Source: Deltaproteobacteria bacterium
GTDB taxonomy: Bacteria; Desulfobacterota; Desulfobacteria; Desulfobacterales; ETH-SRB1
Direction of reading: 5' to 3'
Length of the DNA stretch: 17,194 nucleotides
NCBI GenBank assembly: GCA_019314185.1
Contig: JAFCZU010000021.1
Coordinates: 1-17,194, forward strand
Shown one piece after another: positions 1-8,797 of this stretch; the stretch's first letter is position 1; each line of letters opens with the position of its first letter. The notes under the pieces were generated by a model, which had not been told where the DNA came from, ran no database searches, and worked only from the letters and a program-made list of their open reading frames with translations. The translations under genes were made by a program, and so were the position numbers.

Positions 1-518
1 TACAGGGGGCAATATCTCTGTGAAAATCTGGGAGCGGAATCATATTTAGATGACCTGTGAAAATCTTGTCAAGAGGAAATATTGAGTATCACGATATACG
101 GAACGACCTATAGTTGGCGAGCCATCTTTGTTTTTCAGCTACGGGATATAACCGCAACATTTTGAAGACAAGATCCTCCCTGCGCTGGCATCCTTCACAA
201 GCCCTCCCAAAACTGTACAACCCAAAAGCGCCATATATTGTGATCCCTTTTTCATTGACACACAAGGCCAATTCTCCTACACTCACGCCACCCAAAAACG
301 AGTTCTTATCAATTGAACACAGGCTTGACAGTACAATTCTAAATCTGTATTTTGATCCTTGTTTGGATTATGCGGATCAAGGCGTGCGGATGCGCCGATA
401 GTGGAACAACATGTTGTTCCTTATTATCGGCTTTTTCATTATATGGAAAACTTCGGCATTTACCCTTGAGCCGTTTTTCAAAAAGTGATTTTATTCCTTT
501 ATCTTTTAGGTGAAAGCT
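1..518. other. Upstream region without a confident gene
   Basis: Plus-strand frame 1 is open from base 1 to a TGA at 58-60, so it could be the last 19 residues of a gene that starts outside the window; this is too short to identify. A 68-codon minus-strand frame (89-295, TTG start) has a CxxC and protein-like composition (GRACEGCQRRED, then KQRWLANYRSF), but it has no well-spaced ribosome binding site and no family I recognise. It may be a gene remnant. The 12-mer ctgtgaaaatct occurs twice in the first 64 bases. The only strong structure is the hairpin at 395-430. Confidence 0.4.
395..436 (+). terminator. Rho-independent terminator-like hairpin
   Basis: An 18-bp perfect palindrome (403-420, ggaacaacatgttgttcc) is framed by the outer pair CCGATA (395-400) and TATCGG (425-430). 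CTTTTT follows at 431-436. The stem plus T-run fits an intrinsic terminator for a gene entering from the left, which would insulate cysS. The central palindrome could instead be a dyad operator. Confidence 0.5.
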
Positions 519-1949
519 ATGCAATTTAAACTTTACAATACTGCTAGTCGACAGGTTGAAATCTTCGAACCTCATCAACCACCTCAAGTGAATATGTATA
601 CCTGCGGCTTAACAGTTTATGATTACTGCCATATCGGAAACATCCGGGCCTACATCGCGAGCGATGTTTTGCGCCGCGCCTTGGAATTAAGAAGCTACCA
701 GGTCAATCACGTGATGAATATCACCGATGTCGGCCACATGACCAGTGACGAGGATGCTGGCGAGGACAAGCTGGAGGTCAAATCACGTAAAGAGGGCAAA
801 TCCCCTTGGGAAATCGCAAGGTATTATGAGGAATACTTTCTCGCGACATTAGAAAAAATGAACATTCAACCATGTCATACGCTCTGTCATGCAACAGAGC
901 ATATAGATGACATGATAGAGCTGGTGAAACGGCTCGAAGAACAAGGATACACGTATAATACAAGTGTTGGCGTCATTTTCGATACTTCGCAGTACCCTCA
1001 ATATGCGGATTTCGCCCGCCTGAACCTGGATGCTCAAATCGCTGGATCGCGGGTAGAAATAGACCCCGAACGAAAAAAAGCCTGGGATTTTGCTCTTTGG
1101 GTGACAAACCAGCCAAAACATATCATGCAATGGGACAGCCCATGGGGGCGGGGCTTCCCGGGATGGCATATAGAATGCTCTGCGATGAGCATGAAATATC
1201 TCGGCGAACAACTGGATATACACACAGGAGGGGTTGATCACCTTGCTGTTCACCACACAAACGAGATAGCTCAGTCCGAGGCGGCGACTGGAAAGACGTT
1301 TGTGAAGTATTGGATGCACTCCGAATTTTTGACGATCGATGGAACTAAGATGTCAAAATCTATAGGTAATCTTTTCACACTCGAAGATCTCGTCAAGAGA
1401 GGGGTGTACCCGCTGTCGTTGAGATATTTATTCCTCAATAGCTCTTATCGAAAACAGATGAACTTTACCTGGGAGGCCTTGAAAGCCGCTCAAACAGCTT
1501 TAATGCGACTATATCAACGTGTTCAAGAACTGCCTGAGGAACCAGGGGAACCTCTCGAACACTACATTGAGACTTTCGACAATGCGATCGCCACCGATCT
1601 TAATACTCCCCGAGGTCTGGCGGTTCTATGGGAGGTTATCAATTGTTCGGCGCCGCAGAATCACATTAAGGCGACCGTAGCTATAATGGATAGAGTTTTA
1701 GGGCTTGGTTTAGATGATGCGGGGGGGCGCTTGACAGAGTTAAAATCGATTGCAGAGGAAGCGCTTGGTGAAGTGACATATAGGGCTCGGGACCAGGCTG
1801 AACAACTCGCGCAACAGCGTCAGGAACTACGAAGTGCAAGAAAATTTACTGAGGCCGACGCCGTGAGAGATCAAATCTTGCAACTTGGATACACGATCGA
1901 GGATACTCCCGACGGCTACCGGCTAATACCCAAAGTCACTAAAAGTTGA
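519..1949 (+). CDS. cysS: Cysteinyl-tRNA synthetase
   Basis: Class I aminoacyl-tRNA synthetase that activates cysteine with ATP and charges tRNA-Cys in the cytoplasm. Visible are the zinc/cysteine-binding Cys29 in MYTCGLTVYDY, the HIGH-type signature as HIGN (38-41), the GWHIECSAMSMKYLGEQ block with Cys220, the HHTNE block supplying His245 and Glu249 as the other zinc ligands, and KMSKS at 277-281. The C-terminal anticodon-binding part keeps the ARKFTEADAVRDQI helix and a DTPDGYR ending, so at 476 residues it is full length. ATG 519 is preferred because AGGTGA (508-513) sits 5 nt upstream; an in-frame GTG at 510 has no Shine-Dalgarno. It could be the housekeeping copy or a second copy tied to the neighbouring cluster; sequence alone cannot tell. 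Confidence 0.95.
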   Translation: MQFKLYNTASRQVEIFEPHQPPQVNMYTCGLTVYDYCHIGNIRAYIASDVLRRALELRSYQVNHVMNITDVGHMTSDEDAGEDKLEVKSRKEGKSPWEIARYYEEYFLATLEKMNIQPCHTLCHATEHIDDMIELVKRLEEQGYTYNTSVGVIFDTSQYPQYADFARLNLDAQIAGSRVEIDPERKKAWDFALWVTNQPKHIMQWDSPWGRGFPGWHIECSAMSMKYLGEQLDIHTGGVDHLAVHHTNEIAQSEAATGKTFVKYWMHSEFLTIDGTKMSKSIGNLFTLEDLVKRGVYPLSLRYLFLNSSYRKQMNFTWEALKAAQTALMRLYQRVQELPEEPGEPLEHYIETFDNAIATDLNTPRGLAVLWEVINCSAPQNHIKATVAIMDRVLGLGLDDAGGRLTELKSIAEEALGEVTYRARDQAEQLAQQRQELRSARKFTEADAVRDQILQLGYTIEDTPDGYRLIPKVTKS

Positions 1950-2285
1950 ACAATCGCATACTGTTAACTGAGGCGTAAAGGATATGCACCTGTAGGGCAG
2001 TGTTTTGCCGAATTCTGTTTCGGTGATGGACTTTAGCGTTGTGAAGTGACTTTGATGGCAGACTTCAATCGATTAACCGCTCCGGCTATCGGGTTTTCTG
2101 TTGGTGGCGGTCATACTTGAGTATTATATTTGCTTCTGAATCCATCATACCTACTCATCGTATGTAAAAAACAACGGAACCTGCTCAAGGTTTTGAAACC
2201 ATATCAAACTAAATTGAGATCTCAGTCAATTTTTTTAGCTGTGGTGGGCGATGATTAACCCTTTAATGATTTGATTGGTGCTACA
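1950..2285. other. Intergenic region before the nucleotidyltransferase gene
   Basis: About 335 bp without a coding frame I can defend. It holds the AT-rich hairpin plus T-run at 2211-2236. The 14-mer aaggttttgaaacc at 2187-2200 matches, with one mismatch in inverse orientation, the end of the palindromic repeat at 14899-15030, so it may be a solo repeat end. No convincing -35/-10 pair is seen. Confidence 0.4.
2211..2236 (+). terminator. Weak terminator-like hairpin
   Basis: AAATTGA (2211-2217) pairs with TCAATTT (2226-2232) around an 8-nt loop, and seven T residues run through 2230-2236. The stem is AT-rich and therefore weak. It may end cysS transcription or act as a leader attenuator for the next gene, whose start lies 50 bp downstream. 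Confidence 0.3.
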
Positions 2286-3704
2286 ATGCTTTCAGACTAT
2301 CTAAGGCGAATTGCCACAAAAAACATCAACCATGTCGTCGAGCAAGCCATGGGCTCTTTTTTGGAGCGGCTAAAGGCAAAGCCGGAGACCTTGGCAATTG
2401 CGAGTCTTGGAGGTTTGGGCTACCGGGGTTTTTCTGATAAGCATAGTGATATAGACATGAGTCTGCTTGTCGATTCACCAGCGAACTGGATGCCTCAGTT
2501 TGAGTTTTACATTCCCCGACCTGGGACTGAAGGTTTTTTTGAGATCAATATTCACCAAAACACATTGGAGCGGGAAAGGGCACGATCTTGGGAGGAAGCT
2601 AAAAAAGAGGCCTATGATGAAGCAAGAATCATATATGATCCGACCGGCGCTCTGCGCAATTTGATCGACCAGCAGGTTGCCTTTGATGAAATGAAGGCGG
2701 GCAATAGACGATCGCTTCTTCTCGATGCCATTTTTGCATTTTCTTCCACGGGTGATGGATTGAACGATCACCTTGCGCTTAATAAAATGTGCAACCAAGT
2801 GATCGAATTGGTATATTTAGCCAACCACGAATTTCGACCGCATAAAAAGTGGCGGCTTGAGAAGGCGCGTTATTTAAAGAAAGTTCCTCGCGATTTTGAT
2901 CGGCTTATTACCATGGCCATGACGGTTACGTCAATGCATCAAAAATCGGTAAGATCACGGTTGTCATCGTTAAGGCGTCTGGCGGAAGACTATTCAGTCT
3001 CAACCGGGTTGAATCCTTCTCAATCTTGTGTTGACCGTATTAGTGGGGAGACGGCGGATTTGTTGACAATTCTTTTCGGACAGTTCATGTGGTACGCCGA
3101 AGTGAACCCTCCGCGACAGGTTGAACGAGGCTTTTTTCTCAACGCTCATGATCTGCTCAACGAGGGACTTTCAATGGTATTAGAGGCATCTCGCCTTATG
3201 CGGGGCGTTCCGATGCGCCAGCACTTAGACGCGCTGGATATTGGCCAGCTTCACCCAAGTTATCGCGAAGAAGAGTATAACTTGTATGAAGACGTTGCGG
3301 TTCCCGGCTGGAGCGATTGTGTGATGGATGCCCTTTTTACGGTTAACCTATCGGCGGCAGAGGTGACGCGGCGTGCACAAGAACTCAATGAGATTATCAC
3401 TGCACTGCGACAGATTGCCGAGGAAACGGATGCCGTGCCTCGCAACGCCTATCACCACGCCCTTGCAAATTGCTATTATGATCGTCAGTTGTTATCCAGA
3501 ACCTTCGGTGAGAATATATGCTCGCCAAATCTCCCGCCGGGTGAGCGAAAGCTATTTTTGGGATATCTAAGTTATAACCTTATCGAATCTATAGACCAGT
3601 TAGAAGATGCCCTCGGCACTTTCTCACAGATTTACACAGATCGACATAAGGAGACCATTAAGACAATAACAGAGACTCTAATGGATACCAAAGCGAGGAG
3701 TTAA
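2286..3704 (+). CDS. Nucleotidyltransferase-fold protein of unknown substrate
   Basis: The N-terminus carries the DNA-polymerase-beta/MNT-type nucleotidyltransferase signature. SLGGLGYRGFSDKHSDIDMS (residues 40-59) matches the GG/GS...SDxDxxx pattern with metal-binding Asp55 and Asp57. A later acidic residue in FFEINIH (about residue 86) could be the third ligand. The remaining roughly 370 residues look mostly helical, as in KNTase-like proteins, with no motif I can name. Members of this superfamily move nucleotidyl groups to small molecules, proteins or RNA; the acceptor here is unknown. The gene ends 4 nt before the PP-loop gene, so the two are probably co-transcribed. An in-frame TTG at 2271 is an alternative start; neither start has a strong ribosome binding site, and I chose the ATG. 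Confidence 0.75.
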   Translation: MLSDYLRRIATKNINHVVEQAMGSFLERLKAKPETLAIASLGGLGYRGFSDKHSDIDMSLLVDSPANWMPQFEFYIPRPGTEGFFEINIHQNTLERERARSWEEAKKEAYDEARIIYDPTGALRNLIDQQVAFDEMKAGNRRSLLLDAIFAFSSTGDGLNDHLALNKMCNQVIELVYLANHEFRPHKKWRLEKARYLKKVPRDFDRLITMAMTVTSMHQKSVRSRLSSLRRLAEDYSVSTGLNPSQSCVDRISGETADLLTILFGQFMWYAEVNPPRQVERGFFLNAHDLLNEGLSMVLEASRLMRGVPMRQHLDALDIGQLHPSYREEEYNLYEDVAVPGWSDCVMDALFTVNLSAAEVTRRAQELNEIITALRQIAEETDAVPRNAYHHALANCYYDRQLLSRTFGENICSPNLPPGERKLFLGYLSYNLIESIDQLEDALGTFSQIYTDRHKETIKTITETLMDTKARS

Positions 3705-3708
3705 AATA

Positions 3709-4857
3709 ATGGGCGAATACCACAAGCATAAAGAGTGCTTGATATGCATGGCGATTGTCGAAAACGGTGATGACTCGAGTGGATTGTGTGGCAAGTGTTT
3801 TGCCCATGGTCAGCAAAAACCTGTGGACTACACGGTGAAACGACTGGAGATTGAAACGCTTTTGGCCGAGAATAAAGGTCGCAGGATAGATGTCTTGGCT
3901 GCTGTCTCAGGCGGATTTGATAGTCTCTATCAATTGCACTTACTTAAAAGGGAGCTTAACGCTCAAGTCAAGGCCTTTACCTGGGACCATTACCATTCTT
4001 ATATTACAGTAATCAAACGTATTAGACGCATGATCATTGATCTTGAAGTTATCGAATGGACGACTGTTGGCTTGCGGTTCGATGTTTCTTCGAAGCTGAT
4101 GAAGTCCTTTTTTTGTACGGTTAAACGCTTCTGCATCTGCCCTCATTTCATGCTGCTACGCGCATTGCCGCTGGCCATATCCGAAGAAATACCACTGATT
4201 GCCATTGGATACTCGCCAGACCAAAACGAGCGCAAGGGATGCTATCAACTGCCTGAAAAGAATCGCCGCTTGGAAAATTTAATCGAGTGGTCAAAGTCTT
4301 TTAAGGCCTTGGTCTTATACTGCCTTGAACGTGTGTTTCCGGACGAGTCCAATGAATTGGCGGACTACCTTTTTCATCCCCTAACCAAGGCAATTGAGTA
4401 CCTGAAACTGAAGGGCGGAACAGCGCCAGCAATACTACAGCTTTCGCCTTATTTCCCTTGGTCTGAGAAGCGTTCCGTTTTGGCGAAACATTATGGCTGG
4501 GCCAAATCGGAGAAAATCAAGCTCCATAATAATTGTCTTTTTGAACCTGTCAGAGGATATATGGAGTATATCATGGATAGACCCTTCCTTATAGAGGAAG
4601 CTAACTTTCTCATCCGCAGCGGAGAATTGACAAAAGAAGAGGCGCGGGAGGGATTGGCAAGGATGAATGTTGCTTCTAATCAGCCCAAGGTCCTGGGAGA
4701 GTATTTGCGCTATGCAAATATGTCAATGAAGGATTTCCACCGGGAATTAGAGCAGCCAATGACGGACGAAGCCACGGACTTGTTGTACAATTACCTAAAA
4801 AAACTATTTGCATTTCAAGGTTTTGATGAAAAGGCCATCGGCCCGTTGATAAGGTAG
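3709..4857 (+). CDS. Zinc-finger PP-loop ATPase, N-acetyl sugar amidotransferase-like
   Basis: A 382-residue member of the adenine-nucleotide alpha-hydrolase (PP-loop) superfamily. Four cysteines near the N-terminus (C10/C13 and C27/C30) form a zinc-ribbon-like pair, followed by the ATP-pyrophosphatase loop SGGFDS at 67-72 in LAAVSGGFDSLYQLHLLK. CxxC...GxCxxC then SGGxDS matches the WbpG/LegG/PseA group, which uses ATP and ammonia from a partner amidotransferase to aminate sugars. Related folds thiolate tRNA or form amides. No glutaminase or sugar-nucleotide gene is nearby, so the sugar role is doubtful; an amide- or thio-forming role in the local pathway is an inference. GGAG eight bases upstream of ATG 3709 is a good ribosome binding site. 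It sits 4 nt after the nucleotidyltransferase gene. Confidence 0.7.
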   Translation: MGEYHKHKECLICMAIVENGDDSSGLCGKCFAHGQQKPVDYTVKRLEIETLLAENKGRRIDVLAAVSGGFDSLYQLHLLKRELNAQVKAFTWDHYHSYITVIKRIRRMIIDLEVIEWTTVGLRFDVSSKLMKSFFCTVKRFCICPHFMLLRALPLAISEEIPLIAIGYSPDQNERKGCYQLPEKNRRLENLIEWSKSFKALVLYCLERVFPDESNELADYLFHPLTKAIEYLKLKGGTAPAILQLSPYFPWSEKRSVLAKHYGWAKSEKIKLHNNCLFEPVRGYMEYIMDRPFLIEEANFLIRSGELTKEEAREGLARMNVASNQPKVLGEYLRYANMSMKDFHRELEQPMTDEATDLLYNYLKKLFAFQGFDEKAIGPLIR

Positions 4858-4869
4858 GGATGAGTTTTC

Positions 4870-4892
4870 AGAAGTGGTTTGAAACCATTTCT
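4870..4892. terminator. Hairpin between convergent genes
   Basis: AGAAGTGGTT pairs with AACCATTTCT (one G-T wobble) around a 3-nt loop. It lies in the 33-bp gap between the convergent PP-loop and B12-radical-SAM genes and overlaps the latter's stop codon by two bases. The position fits a shared bidirectional terminator, but no T-run follows on either strand, so intrinsic termination is not certain. Confidence 0.4.
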
Positions 4893-6324
4893 AGGGTGAT
4901 TGTTCAGATCGGGTTGCGTAGTTGTGGCGCCTGGGCGAGATGGCCTCTATGGCTTTCTGCACAGTGATTACAGTTTCGTAATTCACATCGGTGAAAAGAT
5001 TTAGCCAGGAGCGGATGCGGTTCTCTATGTCCAAAAACAACGGGTCGGTATTTTCTTTGGAGATCAAATATCGTTGGAACTGAGAAAATGTGGGACTGCC
5101 GGGCATGGGGATCAACACATTTCCCTGAACAACAATAACGTTCTCTTTGAACATCTCAACTATCTGACGCGATAGCTCAAGGGAGTATTGGAGCGTTTCA
5201 GGGTTCTCCTCAGCTACACCTAAAATGAGTCCGACCTCAATCTTTATGCCGGTCCGTCGAATTTTTTCCAGCGCGCTCCAGGTCTGTGCTGAAGTATACC
5301 CCTTACGGAGCCACCGTAGTGATCTGTCCGAGGTGCCATCAATACCGACATACACACTGAAACAGTTCAACCTTCGCAATAGCTCAAGGGTATGGTCATT
5401 TACATCGCGTATCGACAGGTAGCAAGAATAATTGATGTTTTTATACATTGGCGGGCGGGTATCAATTAGCCCTTGAAGGATTTCAGCCGTGACACTGTCA
5501 CCCCAGTCTTTCACAGAACAAACCTGCGCAGATTCTTCGCGGGCCAAGGAATCAAAGGTGATTAAATCGTCCCAGATTCGTCTTGGATCCCGAGGAACGA
5601 AGTGCGCTGCGGGAATTCCACAGAAGTTGCAGCCATTGTGAGTTCCAGTGGAAATCTTTCTACGGTGGATACATCCCTCATGCGACATTGTTGAGAACGT
5701 TACGGGAGGGTAGGGAAAGTCGGCGCAACGTAACTGGTGATTGATATACCGCTTCAGCTCTGCTTGGTAAACCCACCAAGGTTGTTTGTTCAAGTAACAG
5801 TGTTTTGAGGAGGGGGCATTTGTGGTTTTACCGGAAGCCACGATCTTACCTTTGTCAATGTAGATCAAATTAGGTGTTTTGCACGGGGCAGTACCTTCAA
5901 GAATGGCATGCAGACATTGTTCTCCCGGACCGATGCAGCAAGCTACGAGATTTTCGCGCATATCATCCCGAAATGGTTCCAAATACTGCTTTGGGCCAAG
6001 GGTCGGCCCTGCGCCACCGAAAATCACATCCACACCCGAATCAAGAGCCTGCGACGCCAGTGATAGTGCGTTCGAACGGGTGTGGTCCACACAATGGAAC
6101 CCATAGAGATCATACTTGTCTTCCTTCATTGCGGAAAAGCATTCGGCGTAGTTACGGATATTACCGTCACAAATTGTCACCTGAACGCGACCGGCAAGTT
6201 GTCTAAGAAGATAGCTCGCCAACTGAAGCACGCCATACTGCCAGAAATAACGGTTTATATATCCGTATCCAAACTCCGCAGGGGGAACAATTAGGAGTAC
6301 TTTTTTGATTTTGCTTAATGACAT
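4891..6324 (-). CDS. B12-binding-domain radical SAM protein with variant cluster motif
   Basis: 477 residues. Residues 1-145 form a Rossmann-like region typical of B12-binding radical SAM proteins (VLLIVPPAEFGYGYINRYFW, then DVIFGGAGPTLGP); the DxHxxG cobalamin motif is absent, which is common in this class. The radical SAM core follows, and its only cluster-like cysteines are C218, C232 and C235 (GCIHRRK...HNGCNFCGIP). This gives CX13CX2C instead of the usual CX3CX2C. Downstream, VYVGIDGTSDRSLRWLRKG and EVGLILGV are typical barrel strands of this class. Family members methylate unreactive carbons or rearrange rings. It is last in the minus-strand operon, 9 nt after the AmrS-like gene. The substrate is unknown. 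Confidence 0.8.
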   Translation of the reverse strand: MSLSKIKKVLLIVPPAEFGYGYINRYFWQYGVLQLASYLLRQLAGRVQVTICDGNIRNYAECFSAMKEDKYDLYGFHCVDHTRSNALSLASQALDSGVDVIFGGAGPTLGPKQYLEPFRDDMRENLVACCIGPGEQCLHAILEGTAPCKTPNLIYIDKGKIVASGKTTNAPSSKHCYLNKQPWWVYQAELKRYINHQLRCADFPYPPVTFSTMSHEGCIHRRKISTGTHNGCNFCGIPAAHFVPRDPRRIWDDLITFDSLAREESAQVCSVKDWGDSVTAEILQGLIDTRPPMYKNINYSCYLSIRDVNDHTLELLRRLNCFSVYVGIDGTSDRSLRWLRKGYTSAQTWSALEKIRRTGIKIEVGLILGVAEENPETLQYSLELSRQIVEMFKENVIVVQGNVLIPMPGSPTFSQFQRYLISKENTDPLFLDIENRIRSWLNLFTDVNYETVITVQKAIEAISPRRHNYATRSEQSP

Positions 6325-6333
6325 ACTTTGTTT

Positions 6334-7689
6334 CTATCGGGTGGTTGGGTAATGCGCCCGGTCTAACACGGAGAACTCTTGTACTTCAACATTATCAGGT
6401 AGAAACGCTATATTTCCAGTCTTCGCCAGACATACACCGATTCGAAGGGACGATTTGCTTGGTATGTTGATAGCTCTTGAACTGAACCCGTTTTCAGAGA
6501 TCCATATCCTGCTTGGTTCAGAGGAGCTATTATGAGCAACAAGGTGAGCCATTTCTCCGACTTGATCATGGCTTAGATGGTGAATGTTTAAATTTGTTTT
6601 ATCGGGCCGGACAGCATTGGCTAATAAATTTTGTGCTTGGGTATTGATGACGATTGGTGACGTTTCACCGCATTTAGAGCATATCGTGCCGTCAAGTTCG
6701 ATCATATCTCCGCGAACAATTTGGCGTCGAACTAAAAGCGCTTTGCATTTAGGGCAGTAGGTGTTGGAGCGATCATTAAAGAAGACGTTGCCAGCGTAAA
6801 CATATTTTACACCAGCCTTTTCAGCAATTGCACATGAACGCTCAATCACTTCGGTGTCTGTGCGCTGGACGTGCTGGTACCTATGCGCAGGATGAAACTT
6901 AACGAAGTGGAGTGGTGTTTCCTGCCCAACATTTTCGAGAAACCAGCCTACGATACGTTCTATCTGTCGTTCGTTGTCGTTAAACTCGGGAACAACTAAA
7001 GTTGAGACCTCAATATGCGGTGAGCCGTGTTCCCGCCTGCGCTCGCAGGCATGTTTTAGGTTGCTTAGTGGGATTTCAACGTTACCCCTGCAGTGTCGAT
7101 GAAATAATTTGTTGTCTACCGTCTTGAGACTAAATGAGAGCACATCAATATGTTCCAGAACGTCGGAAAAGACATCCTGATTGACATATGCTGCTGTCTT
7201 GAACAGCGCCCGCGCGTGTTTTTTGATCCTGGGCAACAGATCCTGCATCAATTCCGGTGCAGCGACGAAGTCGTTGTAGGTAAAGCTGACCATGTCTACA
7301 CCGGTAATCACTACGTAATCCTCAATGTCATCTATAGTCATGCGTTTGAATAAATCGCTGTTTGCTGGTGTGCTCCGCGCGGTTTCCCAATTCTGACACC
7401 AGTCACAGTCGAGAGTGCAGCCTGCATTTCCCAGCATTAGACAATCGCAGCCGGGCCAGAAATGAAATATACCCTCGGTTTCGATAGGTTCATAACCCGG
7501 AATTAACATAGAGGTATAGGAATCGGTGACAAGCTTACCTTCCAGATTTCTTCTAACCGCGCAGACACCGCTCTGATCCTTACCGAGACTGCAACTTCTG
7601 GGGCAGTTAAGACATTTGACCTTGCCGTTGGCTATAGGTCGCCAATTTCTAGCATTAACATATGCTGTTTTGTGAATAGGATTTTCCAT
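6334..7689 (-). CDS. AmrS-like radical SAM enzyme with C-terminal extension
   Basis: Resembles the radical SAM component of the AmmeMemoRadiSam set, in the pyruvate-formate-lyase-activating-enzyme class. An N-terminal cysteine group (C26, C29, C33, C43 in CLNCPRSCSLGKDQSGVC) precedes the CX3CX2C cluster motif C91/C95/C98 in GCTLDCDWCQNWE. A CPKCKALLVRR...CSKCGE zinc-ribbon near residues 320-350 is also typical of the family. About 100 further residues follow, beyond the usual family length of roughly 340; I cannot assign them. No MEMO1 or AMMECR1 homologue is in the window. The gene is 34 nt after the threonine-aldolase gene and 9 nt before the B12-type radical SAM gene, so it belongs to the same operon. 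No strong ribosome binding site is visible at the ATG. Confidence 0.8.
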   Translation of the reverse strand: MENPIHKTAYVNARNWRPIANGKVKCLNCPRSCSLGKDQSGVCAVRRNLEGKLVTDSYTSMLIPGYEPIETEGIFHFWPGCDCLMLGNAGCTLDCDWCQNWETARSTPANSDLFKRMTIDDIEDYVVITGVDMVSFTYNDFVAAPELMQDLLPRIKKHARALFKTAAYVNQDVFSDVLEHIDVLSFSLKTVDNKLFHRHCRGNVEIPLSNLKHACERRREHGSPHIEVSTLVVPEFNDNERQIERIVGWFLENVGQETPLHFVKFHPAHRYQHVQRTDTEVIERSCAIAEKAGVKYVYAGNVFFNDRSNTYCPKCKALLVRRQIVRGDMIELDGTICSKCGETSPIVINTQAQNLLANAVRPDKTNLNIHHLSHDQVGEMAHLVAHNSSSEPSRIWISENGFSSRAINIPSKSSLRIGVCLAKTGNIAFLPDNVEVQEFSVLDRAHYPTTR

Positions 7690-7723
7690 AAGTCATTAGG
7701 TAAGTCGAATAAGAGTGAATAAA

Positions 7724-8797
7724 TTATGATTCGCCAAAAATCTCGCTTATGACATTAGTGGCTTGGTTTACCATTTCCTTCGAGACATCAATATGGGTCA
7801 CCATACGGAGGCTCGGTGGGTTATACGCCGCTACAAGTATATCATTATTGCGCAGTTGTTCCAATGTGTCAAGGTAGTTTCCATCAAGTGGCTCGAAGTA
7901 TACCATGTTAGTCTCCGGCTCTGCCAACAGTCGTAGCTTTTGCAATCGTTTGATTGCATCGGCCAGCCAGCGAGCATGATCGTGATCTTGTTTCAGGCGT
8001 GTCATGTTATGTTTCAAGGCATACAGGCCGGCCGCGGCCATCATACCCGCTATCTGGCGTAGGCTGCCGCCGAGCTGGCGTCTTATCTGTAATGCATTTT
8101 CCATCTCCGTTTGGGTACCCGCAAGCACGGATCCCCCTGGACATCCAAGTCCCTTGGAAAGGCAGATGTTGACGATGTCGAATGGCTTTGAATAAACACT
8201 GGCGTCGATAGAAGTGGCAACCACTGCATTGAAGAGCCGAGCCCCGTCCATGTGAAGTCGGATGCCTCGCTTATTCGCTTCCACTGCGATTTCCTGTATT
8301 TGATCCAGCGGGTAGATAAGCCCGCCTGCGTTGTTCAAGGTGTTTTCGAGGGAAATACAAGAAATACTGGGTAGTTGGTGACTATGGGGTGGGATATGTC
8401 GTGAAATTTCGGACCAAGTCAAATATCCCAGCCTGGGCTCGATTGGAAGCAGCTGAAGGCCGGACAAAACCGCTGGACCACAGACCTCATGATTAAAGAT
8501 ATGGGACCAGCGATCGACAATCACCACCGTGCCAGGTGGTGCCATCAACCGTAGAGCGATTTCGTTGGCCATCGTGCCGGAGGGCACAAACAGCGCAGCT
8601 TCTTTGCCCAGCATCGCTGCGATCTTTCTCTCAAGTCGTAAGACTGCCGGGTCTTCTCGCCACCCATCGTTGCCCAGATCTGCAACAGTCATTGACTCAA
8701 ACATCTCTTTCGAGGGCTTGCTCACCACATCGCTTCGGAGATCAATTGCCTCGGCAACATGCTTTGTGAATAACATCGGTGCTGAAGTAGATTTCAA
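7724..8797 (-). CDS. Threonine-aldolase-family PLP enzyme
   Basis: Fold-type I PLP enzyme of the low-specificity L-threonine aldolase/beta-eliminating lyase family. These enzymes cleave or form beta-hydroxy-alpha-amino acids (threonine to glycine plus acetaldehyde). Motifs include AIDLRSDVVSKPS, VPSGTMANEIAL, HMDGARLFNAV with PLP-interacting Asp184 and Arg187, and LSKGLGCPGGSVL with the Schiff-base Lys215. The length (357) is normal. The TTG start overlaps the TGA of the upstream radical SAM gene by 4 bases (TTGA), so translation is probably coupled; an ATG seven codons in is an alternative start. Being embedded among radical SAM genes suggests a specialised role, such as making or retro-cleaving a hydroxy amino acid, instead of general glycine metabolism. 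That role is inference. Confidence 0.85.
   Translation of the reverse strand: MKSTSAPMLFTKHVAEAIDLRSDVVSKPSKEMFESMTVADLGNDGWREDPAVLRLERKIAAMLGKEAALFVPSGTMANEIALRLMAPPGTVVIVDRWSHIFNHEVCGPAVLSGLQLLPIEPRLGYLTWSEISRHIPPHSHQLPSISCISLENTLNNAGGLIYPLDQIQEIAVEANKRGIRLHMDGARLFNAVVATSIDASVYSKPFDIVNICLSKGLGCPGGSVLAGTQTEMENALQIRRQLGGSLRQIAGMMAAAGLYALKHNMTRLKQDHDHARWLADAIKRLQKLRLLAEPETNMVYFEPLDGNYLDTLEQLRNNDILVAAYNPPSLRMVTHIDVSKEMVNQATNVISEIFGES

Noticed and set aside
849..1319. 156-codon minus-strand frame inside cysS
   Set aside because: Shadow of a strongly conserved gene; no ribosome binding site and no recognisable motif.
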